Assembly (NCBI GenBank): GCA_000961845.1
Contig: LADZ01000062.1
Location: forward strand, 1-39,905
Reading direction: 5' to 3'
Length of the DNA stretch: 39,905 nucleotides
Origin: Flavobacteriales bacterium BRH_c54
Lineage (GTDB): Bacteria; Bacteroidota; Bacteroidia; Flavobacteriales_E; Vicingaceae
Position 1 is the first letter of the stretch. Each line of letters opens with the position of its first letter. Shown here one piece after another: positions 7,596 to 15,935 of the stretch. The notes under the pieces are model-generated. The model was not told the DNA's origin, did no database searches, and saw only the letters and a list, made by a program, of their open reading frames with translations. The translations under genes were made by a program, and so were the position numbers.

Positions 7596-9356
7596 ATGGC
7601 AAAGAAAAAACGATTTTCAAAAGAATCTATCAAAAAAGCGATGCGTGTTTTTCGCTTTATAAAACCTTTTAAAATACCTTTTATAATTGGTCTTTTGGTG
7701 CTTTTTATTTCAAGTATTACTACAATGGTTTTTCCAAAAGTGTTGGGCGATTTAATCGATTCTGTAAATGCTGATGATGCAACTACTGTGAATACTTTCA
7801 CACTATTATTGGTTGGTATTTTCTTAGTTACTGCAATTCTATCTTTCCTAAGAGTATATTTATTTGGGTTAGTTACCTACAAAGCCCTTGCATTGCTAAG
7901 AATGACCACCTACAAACACTTAATTTCCTCACCAATGAGTTATTTCTCTAAAAGACGTGTGGGAGAATTAAGTAGTAGAATTACTTCGGACATTGCTTTA
8001 TTGCAAGATACATTTACAACCACCATTGCTGAATTTTTACGTCAGTTTATTACTATTCCTGTTGGAATGTTTTTTCTGTTGTTTATTTCCTTTCGACTAA
8101 CTGTTTTTATGATAGCAATTATTCCTGTAGTAGCAATTATTGGAATATTTTTCGGAAAATACATTAAAAAACTATCTAAAGAAGCTCAAGATGATATTGC
8201 AGATGCTAACACCGTTGTAGATGAAACTTTGCACGGAATAGCTAGTGTTAAAGCTTATGCCAACGAATTTTTTGAGATTCTTCGTTATAAAAAAAGTATA
8301 GATAGCTCAGTAAACACTTCTATAAAAAGAGCTTTGTGGAGAGGGGTTTTTATTGGCTTAATCATGTTTGCTGCGGGTGCTGCTATTGTTTCTATTATTT
8401 GGTACGGCTTACACATGGTTCAAAATGAAGTCATCACTTTAGGAGAATTACTTTCTTTTGCCATCTATTCTGCTTTATTAGGATTCTCTTTTGCCGGAGC
8501 AGCCGATTTGTTTTCTCAATTGCAAAAAGCCATTGGAGCAACAGAAAACTTAATGGATATTTTAGACGAAACAACTGAAAATGTTACGCTTGAAAAAACT
8601 CCTGAAATTAAAATTGAAGGAAATTTGGTGTTCAATAATGTTTGTTTTTCTTACCCTTCTCGTAGAGATATTCAAGTATTAAAAGGCATTACATTTAATG
8701 TGGAGCAAGGAAAACAAATTGCTATTGTTGGCCCTTCTGGTTCAGGAAAATCTACCATTGCTGGATTAATTTTTAGATTTTATGACCCTGAATCGGGTGA
8801 AATTTTTATAGATGGAAAAAACATTAATGATTATGAGTTATCTCAAATTAGGAATCAAATGGCAATTGTACCACAAGAAGTAATGCTTTTTGGAGGAACC
8901 ATTAAAGAAAATATAGAATATGGAAAGCCTGGTGCAACAGAAGAAGAAATTTTTGAAGCTGCTAAAAAAGCCAATGCCTTAGAGTTTATTGAAAGCTTCC
9001 CTGAAAAATTTGAAACCTTAGTTGGCGACAGAGGAATTCAATTATCCGGAGGACAAAAACAACGTATTGCCATTGCTAGAGCTATCCTTAAAGATCCTTC
9101 TATTTTAGTATTAGATGAAGCTACAAGTGCTTTAGATTCTGAAAGTGAAAGATTGGTACAAGAAGCATTAGAACGATTAATGGATGGAAGAACTTCTATT
9201 GTTATTGCTCACCGACTATCCACCATAAAAAAAGCGGATACCATTATTGTGCTAGACAATGGAAAAATAAAAGAAAAAGGCACCCACGAAGAATTAGTGA
9301 AAAAAGAAAATGGAATTTATAAAAATTTAAGTACTTTGCAACTAACAGCAGTTTAA
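7596..9356 (+). CDS. ABC exporter, fused membrane and ATPase domains (MsbA-like)
   Basis: A 586-residue half-transporter. Residues ~25-310 form the six-helix exporter domain (segments near 29-48, 70-92, 145-185, 250-270, 283-300). Residues ~340-586 form the ATPase: Walker A GPSGSGKS, signature LSGGQKQR, Walker B ILVLDEATSALD, and switch His in VIAHRLST. It would work as a homodimer in the inner membrane exporting lipid, peptide or drug. The domain order and size match MsbA/BmrA. The neighbourhood (oxygenase, ABM) gives no firm substrate. Confidence 0.9.
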   Translation: MAKKKRFSKESIKKAMRVFRFIKPFKIPFIIGLLVLFISSITTMVFPKVLGDLIDSVNADDATTVNTFTLLLVGIFLVTAILSFLRVYLFGLVTYKALALLRMTTYKHLISSPMSYFSKRRVGELSSRITSDIALLQDTFTTTIAEFLRQFITIPVGMFFLLFISFRLTVFMIAIIPVVAIIGIFFGKYIKKLSKEAQDDIADANTVVDETLHGIASVKAYANEFFEILRYKKSIDSSVNTSIKRALWRGVFIGLIMFAAGAAIVSIIWYGLHMVQNEVITLGELLSFAIYSALLGFSFAGAADLFSQLQKAIGATENLMDILDETTENVTLEKTPEIKIEGNLVFNNVCFSYPSRRDIQVLKGITFNVEQGKQIAIVGPSGSGKSTIAGLIFRFYDPESGEIFIDGKNINDYELSQIRNQMAIVPQEVMLFGGTIKENIEYGKPGATEEEIFEAAKKANALEFIESFPEKFETLVGDRGIQLSGGQKQRIAIARAILKDPSILVLDEATSALDSESERLVQEALERLMDGRTSIVIAHRLSTIKKADTIIVLDNGKIKEKGTHEELVKKENGIYKNLSTLQLTAV

Positions 9357-9397
9357 AAAAAGTGATAAATGTTGGGTTTTAAATAATCTTTAAACTG
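9349..9397. repeat. Inverted repeat at the end of the ABC exporter gene
   Basis: CAGTTTAAA (9349-9357) overlaps the stop codon and is matched perfectly by TTTAAACTG (9389-9397), with a 31-base loop. There is no U-tract, so it may shape the mRNA 3' end rather than act as a classical terminator. Confidence 0.35.
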
Positions 9398-9444
9398 AAA
9401 ACTAACTTTATACTTTATAAACTATACAAACTTTTAACTGTATT

Positions 9445-9834
9445 ATGAAATTAAAATCACTTACTCCCAACCTAATGGTAAACGATGTAGAAGAAACCAT
9501 TGAATACTATACAGATATATTAGGATTCACTTTGTTGAAAACTGTTCCTGAAAAAGGCGAGTTAGATTGGGCAATGGTTAAACGTGGCGATATTGTGTTA
9601 ATGTTTCAATCTAAAAAAAGTTTAGCCAGTGAGTTACCAAGATTAAAAAGTGAAAAGCCGGGGGGTGGATTAACACTATACATACAAGTAGATAGTATTA
9701 CCGAACTACACGAAGAATTATACCACAACGAAGTTGAGATAATCTCCGATTTAGAAAGCACTTTTTACGATACCATAGAATTTACCATAGTAGATGTGAA
9801 TGGCTATATTTTGACTTTTTCTGAGGAGAAATAA
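9445..9834 (+). CDS. VOC-superfamily protein (glyoxalase/bleomycin-resistance fold)
   Basis: A 129-residue protein with the paired beta-alpha-beta-beta-beta modules of the vicinal oxygen chelate fold: LTPNLMVNDVEETIEYYTDILGF in the first half, TLYIQVDSITELHEELYHNEVEI and the end FTIVDVNGYILTFSE in the second. Members include glyoxalase I, dioxygenases and antibiotic-binding proteins. The sequence does not tell which. It is followed 37 bases later by the enoyl-CoA hydratase-like gene. Confidence 0.8.
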   Translation: MKLKSLTPNLMVNDVEETIEYYTDILGFTLLKTVPEKGELDWAMVKRGDIVLMFQSKKSLASELPRLKSEKPGGGLTLYIQVDSITELHEELYHNEVEIISDLESTFYDTIEFTIVDVNGYILTFSEEK

Positions 9835-9871
9835 TTGAATTGAAAATTAGAAATTAAACTACTAATAAAAA

Positions 9872-10642
9872 ATGAACGCAACAGAACAAGGAAACGTAAC
9901 ATTTGAAATTAACGAAAAAGGTATTGCCACCATAGAGTTTTTTCACCCTATGAGTAATTCTTTACCCGGAAAAGTATTAAATAAGTTAGCCAATACCATT
10001 ACCGAATTAGGAAATAACAACCAAGTAAAAGTGATTATTCTCAAATCGAAAGGAGATAGAGCTTTTTGTGCAGGGGCTAGCTTTGACGAATTAATTTCCA
10101 TTGATGATATAGAAACCGGAAAAGTATTTTTCTCGGGTTTTGCCAATGTGATAAATGCTGCTAGAAAATGTCCTAAATTTATTATTGGAAGAGTGCAAGG
10201 AAAAGCTGTTGGCGGTGGCGTAGGTATGGCAAGTGCTGTTGATTATTGTTATGCTACTAAATTTGCTGCTGTTAAGTTAAGTGAACTAGCGGTTGGTATC
10301 GGTCCTTTTGTGGTTGGTCCTGCTGTTGAAAGAAAAATAGGTACTTCGGCAATGAGTATGTTAGCCATTAATGCTACCGAGTGGTATTCTGCCGAATGGG
10401 CTAAAGAAAAATCGCTTTATACCGAAATTTTTGATTCTATTGAAGAAATGGATGAAGCCATTGAAGTATTAGCAAATAAGTTAGCTCAATCTAATCCTGA
10501 AGCAATGAGTATGCTGAAAAAAGTATTTTGGGAAGGAACAGAACATTGGGACACCTTACTTAGTGAACGTGCAGCCATGAGTGGTAAATTAGTGCTTTCT
10601 GATTTTACCAGAAATGCGATTAATGCTTTTAAGAAGAAATAA
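9872..10642 (+). CDS. Enoyl-CoA hydratase/isomerase-family protein lacking one catalytic Glu
   Basis: A 256-residue crotonase-fold protein: CoA/oxyanion loop FCAGASFDELISI (65-77) and the second oxyanion helix GGGVGMASAVDY (114-125). Hydratases use two glutamates spaced 20 residues apart; here the second is kept (Glu138 in LSELAVGIG) but the first position is Gly118. A single Glu at this site, followed by a segment like GIGPFVVGPAVERK, fits enoyl-CoA isomerases or other crotonases better than a true hydratase. It is cytoplasmic and possibly acts in fatty-acid or amino-acid breakdown. It converges on the next gene with only 19 bases between stops and no visible terminator. Confidence 0.85.
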   Translation: MNATEQGNVTFEINEKGIATIEFFHPMSNSLPGKVLNKLANTITELGNNNQVKVIILKSKGDRAFCAGASFDELISIDDIETGKVFFSGFANVINAARKCPKFIIGRVQGKAVGGGVGMASAVDYCYATKFAAVKLSELAVGIGPFVVGPAVERKIGTSAMSMLAINATEWYSAEWAKEKSLYTEIFDSIEEMDEAIEVLANKLAQSNPEAMSMLKKVFWEGTEHWDTLLSERAAMSGKLVLSDFTRNAINAFKKK

Positions 10643-10661
10643 AATACTCCTTAATAGTTCG

Positions 10662-11159
10662 TTATTGACTAACAACATTTACCAACTGCTTGTGCCAGCT
10701 ATTTTTCAATGGCAGTTCCCAAGTAGTATCAAATTCTTTTTTTGTAGTAATGGTATTGTTGAACACGATGGTTTCATCGTTAATTTTATTATCGTTATAA
10801 AGTGTTTCAAAGTCGTTTAACTTAACTAGAACAGCTTTCTCATCTTCTTTGTAAGACTGATTCATTCTGTCTAACAAGCTCAATTCTAATTCTTGTTCTA
10901 ATTCCTTCATTAGTTTTACAGACGCATCTTGAGCTCTACCACACATAGTATCACCTTGTTCATCTACAAACAACACAACAAAAGCATCATATAAAATAGT
11001 AAACGTTCCTTTTACCATGTTTCCATGTGATTCCCAAGTATCAATAAAATCATCTATACGAATTTGAATGTGCTTTTTTTCGTCTTCATTAAAATGGCGG
11101 TCGCTTTGGTAAATCCAAACTTTAGCATTATCAGGATATTGAATATAATCGTTGTTCAT
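10662..11159 (-). CDS. Small conserved Bacteroidota protein (often mislabelled ABC transporter ATPase)
   Basis: A 165-residue protein with VWIYQSDRHFNEDEKKHIQ near the start, TWESHGNMVKGTF, and DASVKLMKELEQELELSLLDRMN in the middle. I recognise this as a family widespread in Flavobacteriia. It is often labelled 'ABC transporter ATPase', but there is no Walker A, Walker B or signature motif here, so that label is unsupported. No signal peptide or membrane segment is seen; it should be cytoplasmic. It is the last gene of the minus-strand amidase/MCE/Fe-S cluster. Function unknown. Confidence 0.75.
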   Translation of the reverse strand: MNNDYIQYPDNAKVWIYQSDRHFNEDEKKHIQIRIDDFIDTWESHGNMVKGTFTILYDAFVVLFVDEQGDTMCGRAQDASVKLMKELEQELELSLLDRMNQSYKEDEKAVLVKLNDFETLYNDNKINDETIVFNNTITTKKEFDTTWELPLKNSWHKQLVNVVSQ

Positions 11160-11206
11160 TATTTTAAGATTTTGAACTACAAAATTAAGCTAATTCTTAA
11201 TATATA

Positions 11207-11267
11207 GCCACTAATACACGAATAAAAACCCTTTGGAAAAAGTATAGAAATGTAAGAAGTATTAGTG
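11207..11267. repeat. Inverted-repeat element between minus-strand genes
   Basis: CACTAATAC (11209-11217) is matched by GTATTAGTG (11259-11267). The left part, GCCACTAATACACGAATAAA (from 11207), closely resembles GCCACAAATACACGAATAAA at 18544, so this looks like a dispersed repeat. Confidence 0.45.
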
Positions 11268-11285
11268 CACTCGTAATAATTGAAC

Positions 11286-12074
11286 TTACAAATCTTTAGC
11301 TTGAGCGATTAACTCTGCTAAATCGAAAACTTGTACTTCACTACTTTTTTCTTTGAGTTTTACTCCATCTGTCATCATGGTCATGCAAAACGGACAACCT
11401 GTGGCAATAATGTTGGGTTGTATTTCTAATGCTTCTTCAGTACGTTCAATGTTAACTTCCTTGTTTCCTTTTTCAGCTTCTTTAAACATTTGAGCTCCTC
11501 CTGCTCCACAACATAATCCGTTAGATTTACATCTTTTCATTTCCACCAACTCTGCATCTAATTTCTCAATTAAATTTCGTGGTGCTTCATAAACATCATT
11601 GGCTCTTCCCAAATAACATGGGTCGTGAAAAGTAATTTTTTTTCCTTTAAAAACGCCTCCCTCAACAGTTAATTTTCCTTGGTTTATTAATTCTTGCAAA
11701 AATTGAGAATGATGTTTCACCTCATAATTTCCACCTAATTCAGGATATTCATTTTTTAAGGTATTAAAACAATGCGGACAGGTAGTAACAATACTTTTAA
11801 CTTCATAAGCATTTAACACCTGAATATTTCCCATAGCCTGCATTTGAAACAAAAATTCATTTCCGGCACGCTTAGCAGGATCTCCTGTACAACTTTCTTC
11901 CGTTCCCAACACAGCAAAATTTACCCCAACATTGTTTAATATTTTTACAAAAGCACGTGTTATTTTTTTAGCTCTATCATCAAAACTTCCGGCACATCCC
12001 ACCCAAAACAACACATCTGGTTGCTGACCAAAAGCCATCATTTCTGCCATTGTTGGTACTTTTAATTCGCTCAT
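11286..12074 (-). CDS. HdrB-like CCG-domain (Fe-S) protein
   Basis: The 262-residue protein carries two cysteine-rich CCG domains as in heterodisulfide reductase subunit B, LutA and GlpC. The first has FWVGCAGSFD, EESCTGD and TCPHCFNTLK; the second has FHDPCYLGR, GLCCGAGGAQM and TGCPFCMTMM. In HdrB these bind unusual Fe-S clusters and cleave or form disulfides. Here the partner is almost certainly the membrane Fe-S protein encoded just upstream, giving an HdrDE/DsrMK-like quinone-linked module with an unknown disulfide or organic substrate. The start ATG lies 81 bases after the partner's stop, with a repeat element in the gap. Confidence 0.85.
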   Translation of the reverse strand: MSELKVPTMAEMMAFGQQPDVLFWVGCAGSFDDRAKKITRAFVKILNNVGVNFAVLGTEESCTGDPAKRAGNEFLFQMQAMGNIQVLNAYEVKSIVTTCPHCFNTLKNEYPELGGNYEVKHHSQFLQELINQGKLTVEGGVFKGKKITFHDPCYLGRANDVYEAPRNLIEKLDAELVEMKRCKSNGLCCGAGGAQMFKEAEKGNKEVNIERTEEALEIQPNIIATGCPFCMTMMTDGVKLKEKSSEVQVFDLAELIAQAKDL

Positions 12075-12088
12075 AAACTATAAGTTTG

Positions 12089-12151
12089 AGGTTTGAGGTT
12101 TGAGGTTCAATGTTTAGTAACTTCCAACATCGAACTTGAAACATCAAACCT
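12089..12151. repeat. 26-bp imperfect inverted repeat built on GTTTGAG units
   Basis: The left arm (12089-12114) contains tandem GGTTTGA units and pairs with 12126-12151; I count 22 of 26 positions matching, with an 11-base loop. A related element with the same unit lies at 30958-31000. Its position between two cotranscribed genes means it would form a hairpin in the mRNA. Confidence 0.7.
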
Positions 12152-12155
12152 ATTT

Positions 12156-13475
12156 TTAATTTTCGTTTTTCCAATTTAAACGGTCGGCTTGGGCAAACTG
12201 CCACGGAGCTCCGTTATTTTCTATATTGGTAAAGATACCCGTCCATTCAGCTGGTGCTTTCGATTCTTCCATAATCAAAAACCTTCTCAAATCTACAATA
12301 ATAGAAAGTTGATCAATATTTACCGGACAAGCTTGTACACAAGCATTACAACTTGTACAAGCCAATAATTCTTCCTCTGAAATATAATCTCTTAATAAGG
12401 ATTTATTATCATTAAAATCTTTACCGTTTTTATCAATTCCTTTGCCTACTTCCTCTAACCTATCTCTGGTATCCATCATTATTTTTCGTGGAGAAAGTAC
12501 TTTGCCTGTAATATTTGCCGGGCAAACATCTGTGCAACGTCCACATTCCGTACAAGTGTAAGCATCCATCAATTGTTTCCACGTTAAATCGGTTACATCT
12601 TTAGCTCCAAATCGTTGTGGTTCTCCTTCTGGTTCAGCAGGTGCAGCGTAAGGATCGGCACTTGGATCGAACATCATTTCTACTTCTTTTTTAACCGAAG
12701 CTAAATTATCTAACTGACCTTTTGGAGTTAATTTAGCGTAAAACACATTTGGGAAAGCCAATAAAATATGGAAGTGCTTAGAGTAAGGCAAGTAATTTAA
12801 GAAAGCAAAAATTCCAATAATATGAAACCACCAAGTTCCTCTTTCCAACATAATTAATGAAGACTCACTCATTCCTGCAAAAGCACCCATAAGTTGTCTA
12901 CTTATTGGAAATGACCCTACATTGGTGTAATGCTCACTACCTAACACTTGAAGTTGAGCATCGACTGCATTCATTATTAAGAAAGCACTCATCAACAATA
13001 TTTCGGTAATCAAAATTAGGTTAGCATCTGTTTTTGGCCAAGTGGTCATTTCTTTTCCGAAAAAACGTTTAATTCTCAATACATTTCTTCTAACTAAAAA
13101 GATAACACAAGCTACTAAAACCAATAATGCCAAGCCTTCAAAAGCAGCAATAAGGAAATGGTAAAAACTTCCCATAAATGCAAATAGACGGTGTGTTCCC
13201 AACATTCCATCAAGAACAATTTCTAACACTTCTATATTAATAATGATAAAACCAACATAAACAATAATATGTAGAAATCCTGCAAACGGACGAACTACCA
13301 TTTTAGATTGCCCCAACGCTACACGAGCCATTAAGCTGAAACGTTCTTTTTTTCTATCGTTTCTATCTAGGTCTTTCCCTAACTTAATGTTTCTAATAAT
13401 TGTGTTAAGGTTTTTAGCAAATAAGCCTCCTGCCACAATCAACAGTATTATAAAAATGATACTTGATATTTCCAT
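12156..13475 (-). CDS. Membrane-bound (Fe-S) protein, NarI/HdrE-like plus HdrC-like
   Basis: A 439-residue fusion. Residues ~1-260 contain five to six membrane segments with histidines in the places used for heme b in NarI/DsrM-type subunits (FLHIIVYVGF, GTHRLFAF, WWFHIIGIFAFLNYLPYSKHFHI). Residues ~310-400 carry two 4Fe-4S motifs, CTECGRCTDVCPANITG and CTSCNACVQACPVNI, as in HdrC. Such proteins pass electrons between menaquinone and a CCG-type partner, here the next gene. Often annotated simply as '(Fe-S)-binding protein'. The substrate is unknown. It follows the MCE gene by 55 bases. Confidence 0.85.
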   Translation of the reverse strand: MEISSIIFIILLIVAGGLFAKNLNTIIRNIKLGKDLDRNDRKKERFSLMARVALGQSKMVVRPFAGFLHIIVYVGFIIINIEVLEIVLDGMLGTHRLFAFMGSFYHFLIAAFEGLALLVLVACVIFLVRRNVLRIKRFFGKEMTTWPKTDANLILITEILLMSAFLIMNAVDAQLQVLGSEHYTNVGSFPISRQLMGAFAGMSESSLIMLERGTWWFHIIGIFAFLNYLPYSKHFHILLAFPNVFYAKLTPKGQLDNLASVKKEVEMMFDPSADPYAAPAEPEGEPQRFGAKDVTDLTWKQLMDAYTCTECGRCTDVCPANITGKVLSPRKIMMDTRDRLEEVGKGIDKNGKDFNDNKSLLRDYISEEELLACTSCNACVQACPVNIDQLSIIVDLRRFLIMEESKAPAEWTGIFTNIENNGAPWQFAQADRLNWKNEN

Positions 13476-13480
13476 ATATT

Positions 13481-13530
13481 GGTTAATCGTTACTTATTGT
13501 TAATTGTTTAATTTCTAATTTCTAATCCAA
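13481..13530. repeat. Low-complexity TTAATTGTTAATT-type intergenic repeat
   Basis: The gap holds GGTTAATCGTTA (13481-13492), then TTGTTAATTGTTTAA and a doubled AATTTCT. The same 12-mer opens a related element at 23951, so this is one family. Confidence 0.5.
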
Positions 13531-14448
13531 TCAATCCCGTTTATCTTTTCTTCCAAAAATTGAGAAATGAACATATCTTTTTGGATTAGCTTCCATGTCT
13601 ATCAACAACTTATCTAAATCTCGTGTTACACTTTCTAAGTTTTTGTATAAGGAATCGTTGGTCATTAATTGTCCCATAGTGCCTTCTCCATTGTTCATTT
13701 TCTGCATTACCGCAGTAATTTCTTCAAAGGTTTTATTAGCTTTTTCCAAGGTAGTTTTAATATCAACTTGTTTTAATGAATCTGCTAAATCACCATATTT
13801 TTTCACGGTAGGTTTCAAGGTATTCATGGTAGCGTTAGCATTATCTGCAAAAGTTTGAAATTTTTCCAGTGTTGTTTTAAGTGAAATCAAAGATAACTTT
13901 AAATTTCGTTGATTTTGTTCATCAAAAAGTTTGTTTAAGTTTTCTAAAGTAGTTTTTGAAACTATAATTGTGGAATCTAAAGAAATCATCAATTTTTCTG
14001 CTTTTTGTTTCATAGGTAACAGTTGCTCAGAAACATCATCCAACATTGATTTCTCAAAATGAGACTTGATAGTATCTCCATCAACTAATTCTACATTAGA
14101 ATCTCCCAACGTTAACCCAATACCTTTAGAACTTAGTAAATCTAAGCTTATAAGGTTGGCCACAGAGTTACTTGGAATTTTTAGATCTCTGTCTGTAATT
14201 ACCAACTCCACCATTAAGTTTCCGGATTGATCTTCTTTAAAGTAAACATCACTTACCAAACCTACTTGGAAACCATTTACAATAACCGGAGATGATTTTG
14301 CCAATCCTCCAATAAATGGATACTCTGTGTAAACTGTTTTATTAGAATTGAATAGATTAGTGCCTTTCAAATAATTATAGCCCCAAACTAATATAGCTAT
14401 TGCTACTATTGACACAAATCCAACCTTAACTTCTTTTGAAATTTTCAT
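13531..14448 (-). CDS. MCE/MlaD-domain lipid-transport protein
   Basis: A 305-residue protein with one N-terminal membrane anchor (VGFVSIVAIAILVWGYNYL, about 9-27), followed by an MCE domain (TEYPFIGGLAKSSPVIVNGFQVGLVSDVYF, about 40-70, and IPSNSVANLISLDLLSSKGIGLTLGD to ~120). The C-terminal ~180 residues are long helices (coiled-coil-like, with LKTTLEKFQTFADNANATMNTLKP). MCE proteins form hexameric tunnels that move phospholipids between inner and outer membrane. The partner MlaE/MlaF genes are not in the window. It lies between the amidase gene and the Fe-S genes. Confidence 0.88.
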   Translation of the reverse strand: MKISKEVKVGFVSIVAIAILVWGYNYLKGTNLFNSNKTVYTEYPFIGGLAKSSPVIVNGFQVGLVSDVYFKEDQSGNLMVELVITDRDLKIPSNSVANLISLDLLSSKGIGLTLGDSNVELVDGDTIKSHFEKSMLDDVSEQLLPMKQKAEKLMISLDSTIIVSKTTLENLNKLFDEQNQRNLKLSLISLKTTLEKFQTFADNANATMNTLKPTVKKYGDLADSLKQVDIKTTLEKANKTFEEITAVMQKMNNGEGTMGQLMTNDSLYKNLESVTRDLDKLLIDMEANPKRYVHFSIFGRKDKRD

Positions 14449-14553
14449 CTGTTTTTTCTTGTTTTTTCAATAGGTCAGATGTAACTCGCCAATAATCATT
14501 TTTTTTTGTATTAAAGGCATAACCATGACTCGTTTCATTTTAGTTATTATGTG

Positions 14554-14585
14554 CAAATATCGTGAAAGTGATTTTATATACCAAA
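14554..14585 (-). promoter_or_regulatory. Possible promoter of the MCE gene
   Basis: On the minus strand TTTG (complement of 14582-14585), 20 bases, then GATATTTG (complement of 14554-14561), one mismatch from TAnnTTTG. The leader to the ATG at 14448 would be about 100 bases. The -33 box lies inside a small hairpin (TATACCA 14577-14583 / TGGTATA 14595-14601) just after the amidase stop codon. Confidence 0.35.
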
Positions 14586-14612
14586 CATTATTAGTGGTAT
14601 AAATCATATTAT

Positions 14613-15776
14613 TTATTTCATGTTCAACGCCTCGCTAAGAGAGATTCTTTTTCCGTTATTGAACGCTACTATGAATGCATCTGTAAATCCTTTTTCTTTA
14701 AGCTTTAATTGCAAAATATTTGCTGCTTCAATACTTTTTTCATTTCCAACTGTATAACGATAAATTCCACCTGCTTCATAATAACTAACAGCTTCAATAC
14801 CATTAAAATTTTCCGGAATTAATTCTTTTTTTTGAGATGAAGTGGCTATTTGCACTTTAAAAATCAAGCCTGTTTCTTCTTTATTTTTTTTATCTTTTTT
14901 AGTTGATGAAACTTCTTTTTCAGGATTTTTTTCTTCTACAATTTGTTCTTTTTCCGGTTTTGGCTGTTCGGGTTTAACTTCTTTTTCATCAAACTCTTGC
15001 TTGTATTCTTTAAAAGCTCTGTAAATAGCAGATGCCATATAATCCTGATTAACAGCTGAATTTAAAAACTTCTCTTCTTCTTTGTTGGTTAAGAAACCTG
15101 TTTCTATTAAAACACTTGGCATATTGGTTTGGTGCAATACTAAAAATCCGGCTTGCTTCACACCTCTATCAATTCTACCGACTCTATCTTTAAACTGAGA
15201 TTGAACCTTGGCAGCAAAATTTAAACTTTGATCAAGAAAAGCACTTTGTCTTAAATTTAAAACAATGTAAGATTCAGGTAAGTTAGGGTCAAAATTTTCA
15301 TATCGAGTTTCATAATCATCTTCTAAAAGAATTGAAGAGTTTTCTCTTTTAGCAACATTAAGGTTCGATTCTGTTTTGTGTAAACCCATTACGTAAGTTT
15401 CTGTTCCCATAGCAGTTGATGGCCCTGAATTTACATGAATGCAAATAAACAAATCTGCATGAGCTTTATTGGCTATTTTAGCTCTTTCATCTAATTTCAC
15501 AAAAACATCTGTGGTTCGAGTGTAGATTACTTTTACATCTTTAAAATTTTCTTCTATATATTTTCCTAATTTTAGTGAAATTGCTAATGCAACATCTTTT
15601 TCGTTTGAGAAAGAACCTTGACAACCACCATCATGACCTCCATGCCCGGCATCTATAACCACTGTTTTTATGCCGTAGAAAGAATCTTCATCAAAATTTA
15701 TAGAAAATGATGTTGTTATAAAAAAAACAACAATTGCAAAAAACCAGAAAATCTTATTACTCACTATATCACGCAT
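14613..15776 (-). CDS. N-acetylmuramoyl-L-alanine amidase (AmiC type)
   Basis: Amidase_3-family zinc enzyme that cuts the bond between MurNAc and the stem peptide during cell-wall remodelling and division. A membrane/signal segment at ~8-25 exports it to the periplasm. Zinc and catalytic residues are visible: His45 in DAGHGGHDGG, Glu59 in NEKDVAL, His114 in FICIHVNSGPS and Glu225 in SVLIETGFL. Residues ~265-300 are a Lys/Glu/Pro-rich linker and the last ~80 residues (IFKVQIATSSQKK ... ALNMK) look like a SPOR-type peptidoglycan-binding domain. It is divergent from lptD and heads the minus-strand cluster. Confidence 0.93.
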   Translation of the reverse strand: MRDIVSNKIFWFFAIVVFFITTSFSINFDEDSFYGIKTVVIDAGHGGHDGGCQGSFSNEKDVALAISLKLGKYIEENFKDVKVIYTRTTDVFVKLDERAKIANKAHADLFICIHVNSGPSTAMGTETYVMGLHKTESNLNVAKRENSSILLEDDYETRYENFDPNLPESYIVLNLRQSAFLDQSLNFAAKVQSQFKDRVGRIDRGVKQAGFLVLHQTNMPSVLIETGFLTNKEEEKFLNSAVNQDYMASAIYRAFKEYKQEFDEKEVKPEQPKPEKEQIVEEKNPEKEVSSTKKDKKNKEETGLIFKVQIATSSQKKELIPENFNGIEAVSYYEAGGIYRYTVGNEKSIEAANILQLKLKEKGFTDAFIVAFNNGKRISLSEALNMK

Positions 15777-15935
15777 TTATAAAAATGTTAAAAACCTAGG
15801 TTTTATTAATGTCAAATTTATTTTTTTTAGCTTTGAAGCCTCATTAAAAAAGTTTTGTTTTATCACAACCTAAATGTTAATAATTATCAAGAATTAATTC
15901 ACTAAAAAACACCTCTTTAAGAAATCTATTTTTTT

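Noticed and set aside
12084-12110. Tandem GTTTGAG units as a CRISPR array
   Set aside because: The units are adjacent without spacers and form one hairpin; no cas genes are nearby.
11980-12204. Open frame overlapping the HdrB-like and Fe-S genes
   Set aside because: It runs through the hairpin repeat and in a different frame of two certain genes; a shadow.
14467-14538. 23-codon minus-strand frame upstream of the MCE gene
   Set aside because: It has an ATG and a stop but no recognisable sequence or ribosome site; likely chance in the leader.
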